Positions 31,335 to 39,626 of a stretch of DNA of 64,000 nucleotides are shown piece by piece; the stretch's first letter is position 1, and every line of letters starts with the position of its first letter. The notes under the pieces are model-generated. The model did no database searches, had not been told where the DNA came from, and was given only the letters and a program-made list of their open reading frames with translations. The stretch is from IMG/VR virus record IMGVR_UViG_3300037070_001066, positions 1-64,000 of that record, one strand, 5' to 3'. This stretch comes from a virus. The position numbers were made by a program, and so were the translations under genes.

Positions 31335-32209
31335 GTCTAAATTTAACTAACCAAGAAACGTCTGACATCCATTTTAAAATTTATAATTTTCCAGATGGAC
31401 AAAGACAAGTAAAGATAGAGTCGCCTGTAAAGGCGCTCTACTCTTTCAAAGAAACTCCTGTTACTATAATGTCTAGAATGAATAACTTTCAAGATCTTGA
31501 ATTGATTATTTGTTCAGTTAAATCATTGAGAGGATTAGGATTTAAAGAGTTAAATCTTTATTGTCCACTTTTCCTTGGTTCAAGAAGTGATAGAGTTTTC
31601 GAACCTGGTACAAATAACTATCTTAAAGATGTTATATGTCCAATTATAAACTCATTAGAGTTTGAATCTGTTATTGTAGTAGATCCTCATTCAGATGTCT
31701 TAGAAGCATGTTTAAATAACTTTAAAAAGATTAGCAATCTCGCTTTAGTTGAATTTGCTTTAAAAGACTTTAAAGATGAAGACTTTACATTAGTATCGCC
31801 TGATGCAGGAGCATTAAAAAAAGTCTTTAATATTGCTGAAAAGATTAAATACGAAGGCAGTATTTTAACTTGTACTAAAACAAGAGATGAACACGGGAAA
31901 CTCTCAAACTTAAATATCCCTCTAAATTATGAACATGTATGCAAACCCATAATTATCATTGATGATATATGTGATGGTGGAGCTACATTTGCTAGAATCG
32001 GTAGGGCTATATATGGTTATAGAGTTGCAACTGGAGCTGATTCAAAAACATTTGGAAAAGTTTCCTTAATTATCACGCATGGAATGTTTAATAATGGATT
32101 CGCTGAATTAGCTAGATATTTTAATTCTATGTATACAACGAATAGTTATAAAAACATAAATAAAGCTTTCTTGACTGCGCATAAAATTAAACAGTTAGAT
32201 GTATTTTAA
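31328..32209 (+). CDS. Ribose-phosphate pyrophosphokinase-like enzyme (Adps-type)
   Basis: 293 residues, close to the PRPP synthetase length of about 315. Signatures: LGSRSDRVFEPGTNN (about 83-97), the pyrophosphokinase strand VVDPHSD (about 117-123; DLHS in housekeeping Prs), and the phosphoribosyl-binding loop IIIIDDICDGGATFARIG (about 209-226). The family normally makes PRPP from ribose-5-phosphate. Next to a NAMPT-like gene in a phage it more likely pyrophosphorylates ADP-ribose. The stop overlaps the next start by one base. Confidence 0.85.
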   Translation: MLSLNLTNQETSDIHFKIYNFPDGQRQVKIESPVKALYSFKETPVTIMSRMNNFQDLELIICSVKSLRGLGFKELNLYCPLFLGSRSDRVFEPGTNNYLKDVICPIINSLEFESVIVVDPHSDVLEACLNNFKKISNLALVEFALKDFKDEDFTLVSPDAGALKKVFNIAEKIKYEGSILTCTKTRDEHGKLSNLNIPLNYEHVCKPIIIIDDICDGGATFARIGRAIYGYRVATGADSKTFGKVSLIITHGMFNNGFAELARYFNSMYTTNSYKNINKAFLTAHKIKQLDVF

Positions 32210-32616
32210 TGAATGGAAACACTAGAAAAGTTGCTCGTACGGGGTCCATAATGGTCAGGATCAATAATAAGTTTTATGAAGTTCCAGATAATGTTTTATT
32301 ATTTAAATCTCATGATGGAAAAGATATCTATCTTTCTGGTGTAAAAAATGATTCTAAAAATGATTTTAGAAAAGACTGGGTTGGAATTGTTAAATTTATT
32401 GAAGATGATAAATTTGAAAACGTTCCTTTGGCGTTATTAGAAAAGTTTATGGATGAACCATATAAGAAATTTGTTATAGATGATGAGGAATATGATATCC
32501 CTTTGCATCTATCAGATGATTGTAGACAAAAGATTTCCAAAATATCTAAGTATGTACCAAGAATTTTAAGAGAATTAAAAGAATCTTACAAAGATTTTCT
32601 ATTTAAAAGTAATTAA
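32209..32616 (+). CDS. Hypothetical protein, 135 aa
   Basis: Beta-rich N-terminus with two similar strand-turns (NKFYEVPDNVLLFKS; KFVIDDEEYDIPLHLSDD), which suggests an internal duplication, and a helical C-terminus. Coupled by one base to the Prs-like gene, so possibly part of the same function, but no family is recognised. Confidence 0.6.
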   Translation: MNGNTRKVARTGSIMVRINNKFYEVPDNVLLFKSHDGKDIYLSGVKNDSKNDFRKDWVGIVKFIEDDKFENVPLALLEKFMDEPYKKFVIDDEEYDIPLHLSDDCRQKISKISKYVPRILRELKESYKDFLFKSN

Positions 32617-32627
32617 AATAAACGTAT

Positions 32628-32843
32628 ATGTCTAAAAAGTTGTATTCACAAATGGCCATGGCTATAGATTTAGTTTCGTTTGAATATAGAACAGGTAATC
32701 CAATTATACTTGCTGAAAAGATACATCAAGATTTAGGTATAGATTACTCTATTCACCAAATTTCTGATTACCTAGACATCAATAGAATTGATGATTACGA
32801 AAAACAGTCAAAACAAATAGAGTATGAATTCAAAAACATTTAA
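32628..32843 (+). CDS. Small helix-turn-helix-like protein, 71 aa
   Basis: IILAEKIHQDLGIDYSIHQI then SDYLDINRIDD (about 25-55) resembles a short helix-turn-helix. Possible regulator. Unknown family. Confidence 0.55.
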   Translation: MSKKLYSQMAMAIDLVSFEYRTGNPIILAEKIHQDLGIDYSIHQISDYLDINRIDDYEKQSKQIEYEFKNI

Positions 32844-32845
32844 AA

Positions 32846-33586
32846 ATGGCAAACTTTATAATAAAGATTCTTGAAAAAAACAGAGAACATGTTGAATCAC
32901 TTAAAGACTCAGTAGTATCACGCAATGGCTTTTTCTTAAACGAATGGGCTTATGATAATTTGGGTATTATAGTAGCGCTATACACTGTCTTCGTTTTAAT
33001 ATTTATTGCGTTATTTGCAATATTTATGTTACCTATATCAATAGTTATGATATCTATAAATGCTTGTTACAAAGGATTTAAGGCAATAAGAGGATCATAT
33101 TACTTTTATAGGAAACACATACGAGAATCAATAAAGGAATATGAAGCTTCTCTTAACAAGAAGAATACATATTTTCTATGCGATAAAGGGGATCTAAATG
33201 ATTGGACATGTATTGTCCTAGAATCACAATTAGAAGAATTCCTTATCAAGTTCTTTAACCACTATAATTCTACATATGACACTTATGAAATGAACACTAA
33301 TGAGTGTGTGTGTACTAGATATAGAAGGAGAAGCATAGGAGATCTTTATTTAATTTGCAAGAGTTATTTTCCAGACACTAATCTCGATGAAGTTATCATA
33401 TGCTTAATTAAGCTAGTTAATGACAACGTGATAGCTGTTTCTAAATGTAGCGATATAAAGAGATACGTCTTTGTTAAGAAAGATACTTATACAGGAAATT
33501 ATCAAAACAAGGAAGTAGAATTTATAAGCGGCGTTAACTTTGAACAATTAACTGCGTATTATGAACGAAACGGAAGAATGTCCTAA
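32846..33586 (+). CDS. Membrane protein carrying the phage paralogous domain
   Basis: 246 residues. Hydrophobic spans near 33-70 (LGIIVALYTVFVLIFIALFA; FMLPISIVMISI), a basic linker, then the paralogous domain at about 150-210 (CVCTRYRRRSIGDLYLICKS, YFPDTNLDEV, KCSDIKRYVF). This copy ties the family to the membrane. It overlaps the next gene by 26 nt. Confidence 0.6.
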   Translation: MANFIIKILEKNREHVESLKDSVVSRNGFFLNEWAYDNLGIIVALYTVFVLIFIALFAIFMLPISIVMISINACYKGFKAIRGSYYFYRKHIRESIKEYEASLNKKNTYFLCDKGDLNDWTCIVLESQLEEFLIKFFNHYNSTYDTYEMNTNECVCTRYRRRSIGDLYLICKSYFPDTNLDEVIICLIKLVNDNVIAVSKCSDIKRYVFVKKDTYTGNYQNKEVEFISGVNFEQLTAYYERNGRMS

Positions 33587-33746
33587 ATGCTTTGGTTCTA
33601 CGGAAACTATGGAAGCCAAAGAAACTAAGGGGTTTGAATACAATAAATGCAGTCTGTGTAAAGGAGAAGGTGTTGTTTTAGCTGAAATAGCTGAAGACTT
33701 CATATTTTCAATCACAGAAGATAATTTTAATGATGAAACAATTTGA
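33561..33746 (+). CDS. DnaJ-type zinc-finger protein, 61 aa
   Basis: Two knuckles, CPKCFGS (about 7-13) and CSLCKGEG (about 30-37), match the CxxCxGxG style of DnaJ zinc centres. The rest is acidic. No J-domain. Might assist chaperones or bind another protein; uncertain. Confidence 0.6.
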   Translation: MNETEECPKCFGSTETMEAKETKGFEYNKCSLCKGEGVVLAEIAEDFIFSITEDNFNDETI

Positions 33747-33749
33747 CAC

Positions 33750-34148
33750 ATGGAAAGAAACAATTTAATAGCAGTTTACGGTACATTACGAAAGGGATGC
33801 GGAAATCACAGTCATTTTTTAAGAAATGCTGATTTTAAAGGAGAGTTTTCTACTGAACCAGTTTACAGTTTATATAGCTTAGGAGGTTTTCCTGGGTTAA
33901 AGGCTAATGGCAATACGTCTGTTAAGATGGAAGTATATGCAGTTAATGATGATGAAGCAGATACTGTAGATTCATTGGAGGGATATTCTAAAAATAGAAC
34001 TCCTCACTTTTATGATAAAGAGGAAATCGAGACTCCTTGGGGAACAGCTAGTGTATACACTTATGTTAGAGATGTGAATGAAGATTCATTTATTCCAACT
34101 GGTGACTGGCTTAACAGGGTAGTTATGGAGCCTGTTTATCGTTTTTAA
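33750..34148 (+). CDS. Gamma-glutamylcyclotransferase-like protein (AIG2/GGACT family)
   Basis: 132 residues. The signature AVYGTLRKGCGNHSHFL (8-24) is the substrate-binding loop, and the candidate catalytic Glu lies in SLEGYSKN (about 73-80). This family cleaves gamma-glutamyl or epsilon-gamma-glutamyl amides to 5-oxoproline plus amine. A second, more diverged copy is at 40661, next to amide-ligase genes, so both may process isopeptide or gamma-glutamyl products of that cluster. Confidence 0.82.
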   Translation: MERNNLIAVYGTLRKGCGNHSHFLRNADFKGEFSTEPVYSLYSLGGFPGLKANGNTSVKMEVYAVNDDEADTVDSLEGYSKNRTPHFYDKEEIETPWGTASVYTYVRDVNEDSFIPTGDWLNRVVMEPVYRF

Positions 34149-34159
34149 TATTATTCACA

Positions 34160-34738
34160 ATGAACATAAACTCTTTTGTTTTAGACTTTAGTCTATTAGA
34201 GGAGCAAAATCTTTCTGTAGAAGAGTTCATTGCATTGATAAGTTTGGTTAATGGAGTTGAATATCCTAATCAATACCTATCATTGCAATCAAAACAATTT
34301 GTCAAGATAACAGAAGACAATGAAATAATATTAAGGGAAAAAGGAAAATTGTTTGTTGAATTAGTTTCAATAGATAAGGTTAGCTCTAGTGGCAAAAAAA
34401 AGATATCTAAGCCTGTTGTAGTGGATGGTTTTGATGAGTTTATATTTGAATATAGATTGCAATGGAAAGGAAGGAAAGCTGGAAGTATGGGATCATTGTC
34501 TAGTTGTAAAGAGAAAATGATTCGTTGGATGGAAGAAAATCCTACATACACTAAAGAAGAGATCCTTAAAGCCGCAAAACTATATCTAAACACATTAGAA
34601 AATATACGTTATCTTCAAAGAGCTGACTTTTTCATCTTCAAGAAGGATGAGAATAAGGAAGAAAGCTCAAGATTAAGTGCATTCATTGAGGAAATAGATG
34701 AAAGACCCGTAGAAGATTGGACTAACATATTATTGTAG
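34160..34738 (+). CDS. Probable replication organiser, winged-helix type
   Basis: 192 residues. An N-terminal winged-helix-like region (LSVEEFIALISLVNG, with strands FVKITEDNEIILREKG) is followed by a basic linker and a C-terminal helical domain ending with YLQRADFFIFKKDE then SSRLSAFIEEID. The W-G-R-KAG stretch and the final motif resemble phage replisome-organiser proteins that load the helicase, encoded nearby at 35892. Call by pattern and context. Confidence 0.45.
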   Translation: MNINSFVLDFSLLEEQNLSVEEFIALISLVNGVEYPNQYLSLQSKQFVKITEDNEIILREKGKLFVELVSIDKVSSSGKKKISKPVVVDGFDEFIFEYRLQWKGRKAGSMGSLSSCKEKMIRWMEENPTYTKEEILKAAKLYLNTLENIRYLQRADFFIFKKDENKEESSRLSAFIEEIDERPVEDWTNILL

Positions 34739-34743
34739 TTTTA

Positions 34744-34793
34744 TTAGGAAAAATCAATTATTTTTCGTATATTTGTATAAAATTTATACAAAT
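34744..34793 (+). promoter_or_regulatory. Promoter and palindromic operator of the homing nuclease
   Basis: TTAG (34744-34747), 20 nt, TATATTTG (34768-34775) fit a host-type promoter with a weak -33. A perfect 11-bp inverted repeat with a 1-nt centre (ATTTGTATAAA, A, TTTATACAAAT, 34771-34793) runs from the -7 box into the start codon. It is a good site for autoregulation. Confidence 0.6.
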
Positions 34794-35382
34794 GATAGGA
34801 ATATATAAAATTACATCTCCATCAAATAAAATATACATTGGTCAAAGTACGGATATTGAAAAAAGATTTAGTCAATATTTAAAGTTAAATTGTAAATTTC
34901 AAAAAAGATTGTTCAATTCATTTACCAAATATGGTGTTGAAAACCATAAATTTGAAATATTGACATTGTGTTATGAAGAACAATTAAGTATATTTGAACG
35001 AGATTTTCAAGAAGCTTATGATGTTATTGGTAAAAATGGATTAAATTGTATATTAACAAATACAAGTTCATTAAAAAAGATTTTATCTGAAGAAACTAGG
35101 ATAAAAATGTCTAATTCTAGAATTGGTTTTAAATTTTCTGATGAATCTAAACTTAAAATGAGTATAGCTAAAAAAGGAAGAAAAAGAACTGAAAAAGAGT
35201 TGAAATCTTACGAGTTATATCATAGTTCTAAATCTAAACCAATAATTTGTACTAAAACAAATAAAGAATGGTATTCTTTAAGAAAATGTGCTAAAGAGCA
35301 TGGAATTTCAAAAAGCATATTAAGTAATTATTTGAATGGTAAAAATCCTAATAAAACAACATTGATTTATAAAAATTCTTAA
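34792..35382 (+). CDS. GIY-YIG homing endonuclease
   Basis: 196 residues. The GIY-YIG catalytic domain begins GIYKITSPSNKIYIGQS (3-19) and holds an Arg helix (DIEKRFSQY) and a metal-binding Glu region (NHKFEIL). C-terminal DNA-binding modules follow: a NUMOD3-like repeat (SEETRIKMSNSRIG; SDESKLKMSIAKKGRK, about 99-130) and a NUMOD1-like helix-turn-helix (SLRKCAKEHGISKSILSNYL). It is AT-rich, with its own promoter, inserted between replication genes, typical of a free-standing homing gene. No intron is obvious around it. Confidence 0.88.
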   Translation: MIGIYKITSPSNKIYIGQSTDIEKRFSQYLKLNCKFQKRLFNSFTKYGVENHKFEILTLCYEEQLSIFERDFQEAYDVIGKNGLNCILTNTSSLKKILSEETRIKMSNSRIGFKFSDESKLKMSIAKKGRKRTEKELKSYELYHSSKSKPIICTKTNKEWYSLRKCAKEHGISKSILSNYLNGKNPNKTTLIYKNS

Positions 35383-35389
35383 AAGAACA

Positions 35390-35815
35390 ATGGAAAAAAC
35401 AAACCTAATCTACGTTAGACTTGGTGATATTCCTGCCACAAAAACACGTAAGGGATTCATTAAGAAACTTTTAACTTCAAAAGGTGTATTGACTTATTTA
35501 GATGAGGATTGTTCAAAATTGCAATGTGCTAAAAAGGGAGCTTTTAGGAGTGTTAGCGAGTTGCATTTAATTGTACGTTCTCGTTTTAAGTTTACATCAT
35601 TGGAAGCTTTATTGAAGATTTTGAAAGAAATCATTGATGAAGAAAAATGTGTTGCATTAATTTGGTGTACACAAATTCACAAAGTAGTTGTTAAGTATCA
35701 AGAAAACACACCCAAAGAGTATATTACTCAATATAGTAAAAGTAATCACTATGAATCAAAAGGGGTAGATGGTTGGTCACTTAAAGATTACGAAGAAATT
35801 ATTAACAAATTGTAG
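35390..35815 (+). CDS. Member of phage paralogous domain family
   Basis: 141 residues. Core: KLQCAKKGAFRSVSELHLIV, then RSRFKFTSLEALLKIL, then WCTQIHKVVV, aligning with the other family copies, although the PD turn is changed to KF. Function unknown. Confidence 0.6.
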   Translation: MEKTNLIYVRLGDIPATKTRKGFIKKLLTSKGVLTYLDEDCSKLQCAKKGAFRSVSELHLIVRSRFKFTSLEALLKILKEIIDEEKCVALIWCTQIHKVVVKYQENTPKEYITQYSKSNHYESKGVDGWSLKDYEEIINKL

Positions 35816-35891
35816 GATATTCATAAAAACAATATCAAACAATAAGAACCGACTAAATAGAGTATCTTATGATTAAATCTAGCAAATTTAA

Positions 35892-36998
35892 TTGGAGAAA
35901 CAAAGTTTATTTGAAAGAACATTTAATAGAATTTCAGAACGTAGACAGCGTGTTTTAGATGGTAAGATAAATTGTATCCCATGGAATTTGCCTAGATTTG
36001 AAGAATCTTGTCCAGGTATTGAACAAGGTAAATACTATTTAGTATCTGCAAATCAAAAAGTAGGTAAAACACAGATAACTGACTGGTTGTTTGTGTATAA
36101 CCCTATTCAACAGATACTAGATGGAAATTTAAACATCAAACTTAAAATCTTCTATTTCTCTTTAGAGATGTCTAAAGAAGAGAAAATGCTGTCTTGTTTT
36201 GCAAATATATTGTATGTTAAAGAAGGCATTAGAGTGAGTCCTATCGACTTAAAATCTACGAGGGCAAGTAATGTCCTTTCTGCGGAGATCTTGTCTGTAA
36301 TCGAACGTTACAGGCCTTATTTCGAACGTATAGAGGAGACCGTCGAGTTCATTGATGATATACGCCATGGTTTTGGTATGTATAACCTAGTTAGAGAGTA
36401 TGCTTTAGCTAATGGAACTATACATACAAGAAAGATAGAGATAGACGGAAAAGTTACAGAAGTAGAGGATTATTATGAATCTAATGATCCTGACGAATAT
36501 GTAATGATCTTAATTGACCACATCAGTCTAATATCACCAGAAAAAAGAAATGGTTTACAACTAACTTTACATGAAAGTATATCTTCATTATCAGCAGACT
36601 ATTTAATTAAGCTTAGAAATAGGTTTAACTATATACCTGTAGTAATTCAACAACAAAGTGCTTCCCAAGAGGGTATTGAGAACAAAAAGGCTAACAAGCT
36701 TAAGCCAACAATGGACGGGTTAGGAGACAATAAGCTAACTGGTAGAGATCCAAATGTAATGTTAGGGTTGTTTAGTCCATTTAGACATGAAATCCCTGAT
36801 TATTTTGGATATGATATTACCCAATTCAAGGATAATATTAGGTTCTTAGAAATTATGGGCTCTCGTGACGGTGGTGCTGGTGCAATTTGTCCATTATATT
36901 TTGATGGAGCTACCAATTATTTTAGAGAATTGCCAAGACCTGAAGATAAAGAACAGTTAATGAGAGTGTATGATTTTTTAAAAACAATGAAAAAATGA
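35892..36998 (+). CDS. DnaB-family replicative helicase (RecA-type domain)
   Basis: 368 residues. It corresponds to the C-terminal motor of DnaB; the N-terminal domain is absent. Walker A is SANQKVGKTQ (about 52-61), H1a-like strand YFSLEMSKEE (about 92-101), Walker B VMILIDHISLI (about 208-218), Gln-rich motif VVIQQQSA (about 253-260). It unwinds DNA at the fork. The start must be TTG at 35892, because an in-frame TAA lies just before it and no early ATG follows. A 29-codon frame from the ATG at 35869 overlaps this start and may couple translation. Stop overlaps the next gene as ATGA. Confidence 0.82.
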   Translation: MEKQSLFERTFNRISERRQRVLDGKINCIPWNLPRFEESCPGIEQGKYYLVSANQKVGKTQITDWLFVYNPIQQILDGNLNIKLKIFYFSLEMSKEEKMLSCFANILYVKEGIRVSPIDLKSTRASNVLSAEILSVIERYRPYFERIEETVEFIDDIRHGFGMYNLVREYALANGTIHTRKIEIDGKVTEVEDYYESNDPDEYVMILIDHISLISPEKRNGLQLTLHESISSLSADYLIKLRNRFNYIPVVIQQQSASQEGIENKKANKLKPTMDGLGDNKLTGRDPNVMLGLFSPFRHEIPDYFGYDITQFKDNIRFLEIMGSRDGGAGAICPLYFDGATNYFRELPRPEDKEQLMRVYDFLKTMKK

Positions 36999-37558
36999 GA
37001 AAAACTTATGAATGGGGAAAAGCTAATTACCAAATTTTATTAAAAGAGAAGATTGTTCTTGATTGTAAGAGAGGTGTAGCTTGTTTTTCTGACTTTATGT
37101 CAAGAGGTAGCATAGAATCTTATGATACCATAAAAATCTATAACATTGATTCTGAGCCTACAGTAGATTATAAAAACTTTTTTCTACAATACGTAATTGA
37201 CATGTATGGATTAACAGGTTCTTTTGATGATGATCACTTTGAGTTTAAATCACTCGGTCACAAAATTAAAGATGTTTTAGTTATGTCTACAGTTAGGTTA
37301 TTGTGGGAGAACTTAGGTAGTATGACGCCTCATGTTGATACTGCTAATTTACTATTTAAAAGGTTAAGAGACGATGAGTGTCCTCATGAAGATAAACTTG
37401 AAAGATTTTGTTATTTTTACAAAGCATTAGATAATCATAAAGGTTATTTCTCTGATGGACATTCTTGGCCTCCTAAAAATACATTAATAAAATCCTGCAA
37501 GGACTTTAAGACACGTGTTGATTGGCCGTCTGTTAATGGATTTTTTACAAGAATTTAA
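36995..37558 (+). CDS. Hypothetical protein, 187 aa
   Basis: Alpha/beta protein with no motif I know. The first 40 residues form strands (VLDCKRGVACFSDFMS), the middle is acidic (GSFDDDHFEFKSLG), and the rest is helical with several Trp. Translationally coupled to the helicase, so a replication role is plausible. Confidence 0.6.
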   Translation: MRKTYEWGKANYQILLKEKIVLDCKRGVACFSDFMSRGSIESYDTIKIYNIDSEPTVDYKNFFLQYVIDMYGLTGSFDDDHFEFKSLGHKIKDVLVMSTVRLLWENLGSMTPHVDTANLLFKRLRDDECPHEDKLERFCYFYKALDNHKGYFSDGHSWPPKNTLIKSCKDFKTRVDWPSVNGFFTRI

Positions 37559-37572
37559 CAAAACTAAAGGTA

Positions 37573-38043
37573 ATGAAAAAGAGCGATGTAAAGGATTTTG
37601 ACACATTAGAAGAATATTACGATAAAGTTAGGAAGATTAAGTTTGATGATAACGTTCAGATTGAATCTTTGGACGATATATACAATAACTTGTTTACACT
37701 ACACAGAGTTGGGTTTTCTCAACGACCAACATTCTTCTCCAGAGGCAAGCTACAATGTTCTTCTGGAAGATTTCGTAGTATAGATGACTTCGTAAAACTT
37801 GTTAAAAAGTACTTCCCTGACAAAACACTAAAAGAAATATTTCAATACTTGAAAGATAAAGAAGATACATTTAAAAAAGATGATCTTATTCAAAGTTTCA
37901 GATATTGTGGAACTATTAGGAAATATAATTTCAGCGGCTTAATACCTTCAAGATATTCTCAGCATATGGAAATTGAGAAGTATAGACTAAGAGATTTAAA
38001 TCCTAATTTAGGAGTTGCCACAGTAGCTGATCTTTTAACTTAA
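37573..38043 (+). CDS. Member of phage paralogous domain family
   Basis: 156 residues. The best-preserved copy: KLQCSSGRFRSIDDFVKLVK, KYFPDKTLKEIFQYLK, then a Cys and TIRKYNF. The N-terminal 45 residues are acidic and copy-specific. Function unknown. Confidence 0.6.
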   Translation: MKKSDVKDFDTLEEYYDKVRKIKFDDNVQIESLDDIYNNLFTLHRVGFSQRPTFFSRGKLQCSSGRFRSIDDFVKLVKKYFPDKTLKEIFQYLKDKEDTFKKDDLIQSFRYCGTIRKYNFSGLIPSRYSQHMEIEKYRLRDLNPNLGVATVADLLT

Positions 38044-38064
38044 TAGTGGTCGGTATGGGTCGGA

Positions 38065-38838
38065 ATGATGATGATGATTGAATTACCAATTAAAAAGCAA
38101 GATCCTGTTCAGATTAATCCTAAAAAATTAATATTGTTCAGTCAGCCTAAAACAGGCAAAACAGAAGCACTAAGCAGACTTGAGGGTAATCTTATATTAG
38201 ACCTTGAAGATGGAGCTGGATATGTATCTGGGTTAGTTATAAACGTATTGGACGTTGCTAGAAAGAATAAAGTTAAGCCTATTGGCGCTTTAAAATCTAT
38301 TATTGAGGAAATCAGTGAAGCAAACGAATTAGTAGAAGGTTACGCTTATAAATATATAACTATAGATACAATATCTGCTCTTGAGGATTATTATGCGCCA
38401 GATTTGGCATTGGGGATGTATAAGGCTACTCCTATAGGGCGTAATTATCAAGGAGACAATATATTAGATTTGCCACAAGGAGCTGGATGGGCTATCTTAA
38501 GGAATGCAATTCTGATTATTATAGCAGAACTAGAAGCTTTATGCGAAACATTAATTATATCAGGTCATACTAAAGACAAACTCGTAGAGTTCAATGGAAA
38601 AGAAATGAATCAACGTGGACTAGATTTGTCAGGTAAAACACCAGGTATACTTTGTTCGAAATCAGATGCAATTGCATATTTGTACCGTAAGGACAATCAA
38701 ACTATAGCAAACTTTCAGTCTGCAGAAACATTGATTGTAGGCGCAAGAAGTAAGCATTTGAAAAATAGAGAGATAGTTATCTTAGAATCAGATGAAGAAG
38801 GAAACTTCACGTCCCATTGGGATAAGATTTTCCTATAA
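38065..38838 (+). CDS. Sak4-like RecA-fold ATPase
   Basis: 257 residues. Walker A is LFSQPKTGKTEA (about 25-36), followed by LDLEDGAGYVSG and a Walker B strand YKYITIDTISALEDYY. A late ISGHTKDK strand is the sensor position. Phage Sak4-type ATPases of this size promote single-strand annealing or strand exchange with an SSB. The SSB-like gene 38970 follows. The start shows four tandem ATG codons; any of the first could be used. Confidence 0.75.
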   Translation: MMMMIELPIKKQDPVQINPKKLILFSQPKTGKTEALSRLEGNLILDLEDGAGYVSGLVINVLDVARKNKVKPIGALKSIIEEISEANELVEGYAYKYITIDTISALEDYYAPDLALGMYKATPIGRNYQGDNILDLPQGAGWAILRNAILIIIAELEALCETLIISGHTKDKLVEFNGKEMNQRGLDLSGKTPGILCSKSDAIAYLYRKDNQTIANFQSAETLIVGARSKHLKNREIVILESDEEGNFTSHWDKIFL

Positions 38839-38840
38839 TA

Positions 38841-38969
38841 TGTGCCCCTGATCAGGGATCGTAAGCATGGTAAAGCCTCTTGCGTAAGCAATGTAACCAT
38901 CTAAGATCGTAAGCTTAGCGCATTGGAGCCATGCGGCTTAGTAGGTTCCTCTAAACCTTAAAACGAGAG
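38841..38969 (+). other. Structured intergenic region with a repeated 10-mer
   Basis: No gene. CCCTGATCAGGG is a perfect 12-bp palindrome (about 38847-38858), and GATCGTAAGC occurs twice (about 38857 and 38905). TAAGC/GCTTA arms enclose the second half. It could be a leader RNA controlling the SSB-like gene or a protein-binding site. No U-run terminator. Confidence 0.45.
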
Positions 38970-39575
38970 ATGATGATTGATTTAAATGGAAGTGAGTTTA
39001 ATAGACCAACAGTGTCTATTTTCAATAATGGTGTAGCGGGAAGAGTTAATAACGTTACTATGAGTGTTGAACGTGTTCATAAGCTAGATATGGCGGATAA
39101 GAATCCAGATTATCAGGTTATATTCACAGACGAGATTGGTAGTATCAATTTAGGGATTTATTACCCAGGTGAGGAATCTACAGATTCTAAAAATAAGATC
39201 TTAGCACAGAAATGTACAGATTTAGTTAAAGCTGTGGCAGGAGATAATTATATATTTCCATCATATAACTCTTACAAAGAAATGGTCGATTCTTGTATGA
39301 AAATTATTTCTGAGAACAGTAAAGGCAAATTGGTAAACGTAATGGCTACGTATGGTACTGTTGGATTCCCTAAGAAATTCTTAGGTATTTACAAAAACTT
39401 TAATTTTGTTGAGGCAGCTGGTTCTACTCCGACTAAATTAAAAGTATCTAAGAATCCAAACAAAGCTGAATACGATGATTTGTTTGAAAGAATTGTTGAA
39501 GACGCTCCTCTTGGAAGCGTAGATATTAGTCGTATAGTTGAACAAACTCCGACTAAGTCACCTTGGGCATTGTAA
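38970..39575 (+). CDS. Putative single-strand DNA-binding protein
   Basis: 201 residues. Beta-rich N-terminal 150 residues (AGRVNNVTMSVERVHKL, YQVIFTDEIGSINLGIYY, LVNVMATYGTVGF) compatible with an OB-type fold, and an acidic/Ser/Pro C-terminal tail ending SPWAL. It sits between a Sak4-like ATPase and primase, with its own leader structure and terminator, as expected for an abundant SSB. It lacks the usual DDDIPF-type tip, so the call is contextual. Confidence 0.5.
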   Translation: MMIDLNGSEFNRPTVSIFNNGVAGRVNNVTMSVERVHKLDMADKNPDYQVIFTDEIGSINLGIYYPGEESTDSKNKILAQKCTDLVKAVAGDNYIFPSYNSYKEMVDSCMKIISENSKGKLVNVMATYGTVGFPKKFLGIYKNFNFVEAAGSTPTKLKVSKNPNKAEYDDLFERIVEDAPLGSVDISRIVEQTPTKSPWAL

Positions 39576-39588
39576 TATTTAATAGAGG

Positions 39589-39608
39589 GGGGCAGAAATG
39601 CCCCTTTT
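39589..39608 (+). terminator. Intrinsic terminator
   Basis: GGGGCA-GAAA-TGCCCC with a GNRA tetraloop, then TTTTCTTT. It ends the SSB-like transcript. Confidence 0.9.
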
Positions 39609-39626
39609 CTTTAATAAACAAAAAAG

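Noticed and set aside
35869-35958. Programmed frameshift joining the 29-codon frame to the helicase
   Set aside because: No slippery heptamer in the right phase, and the helicase frame has a TAA at 35889-35891 within the early overlap.
36995-37558. Product 36995 as a seventh member of the paralogous domain family
   Set aside because: It has acidic and Cys segments but lacks the RS-acidic-helix-YFPD order.
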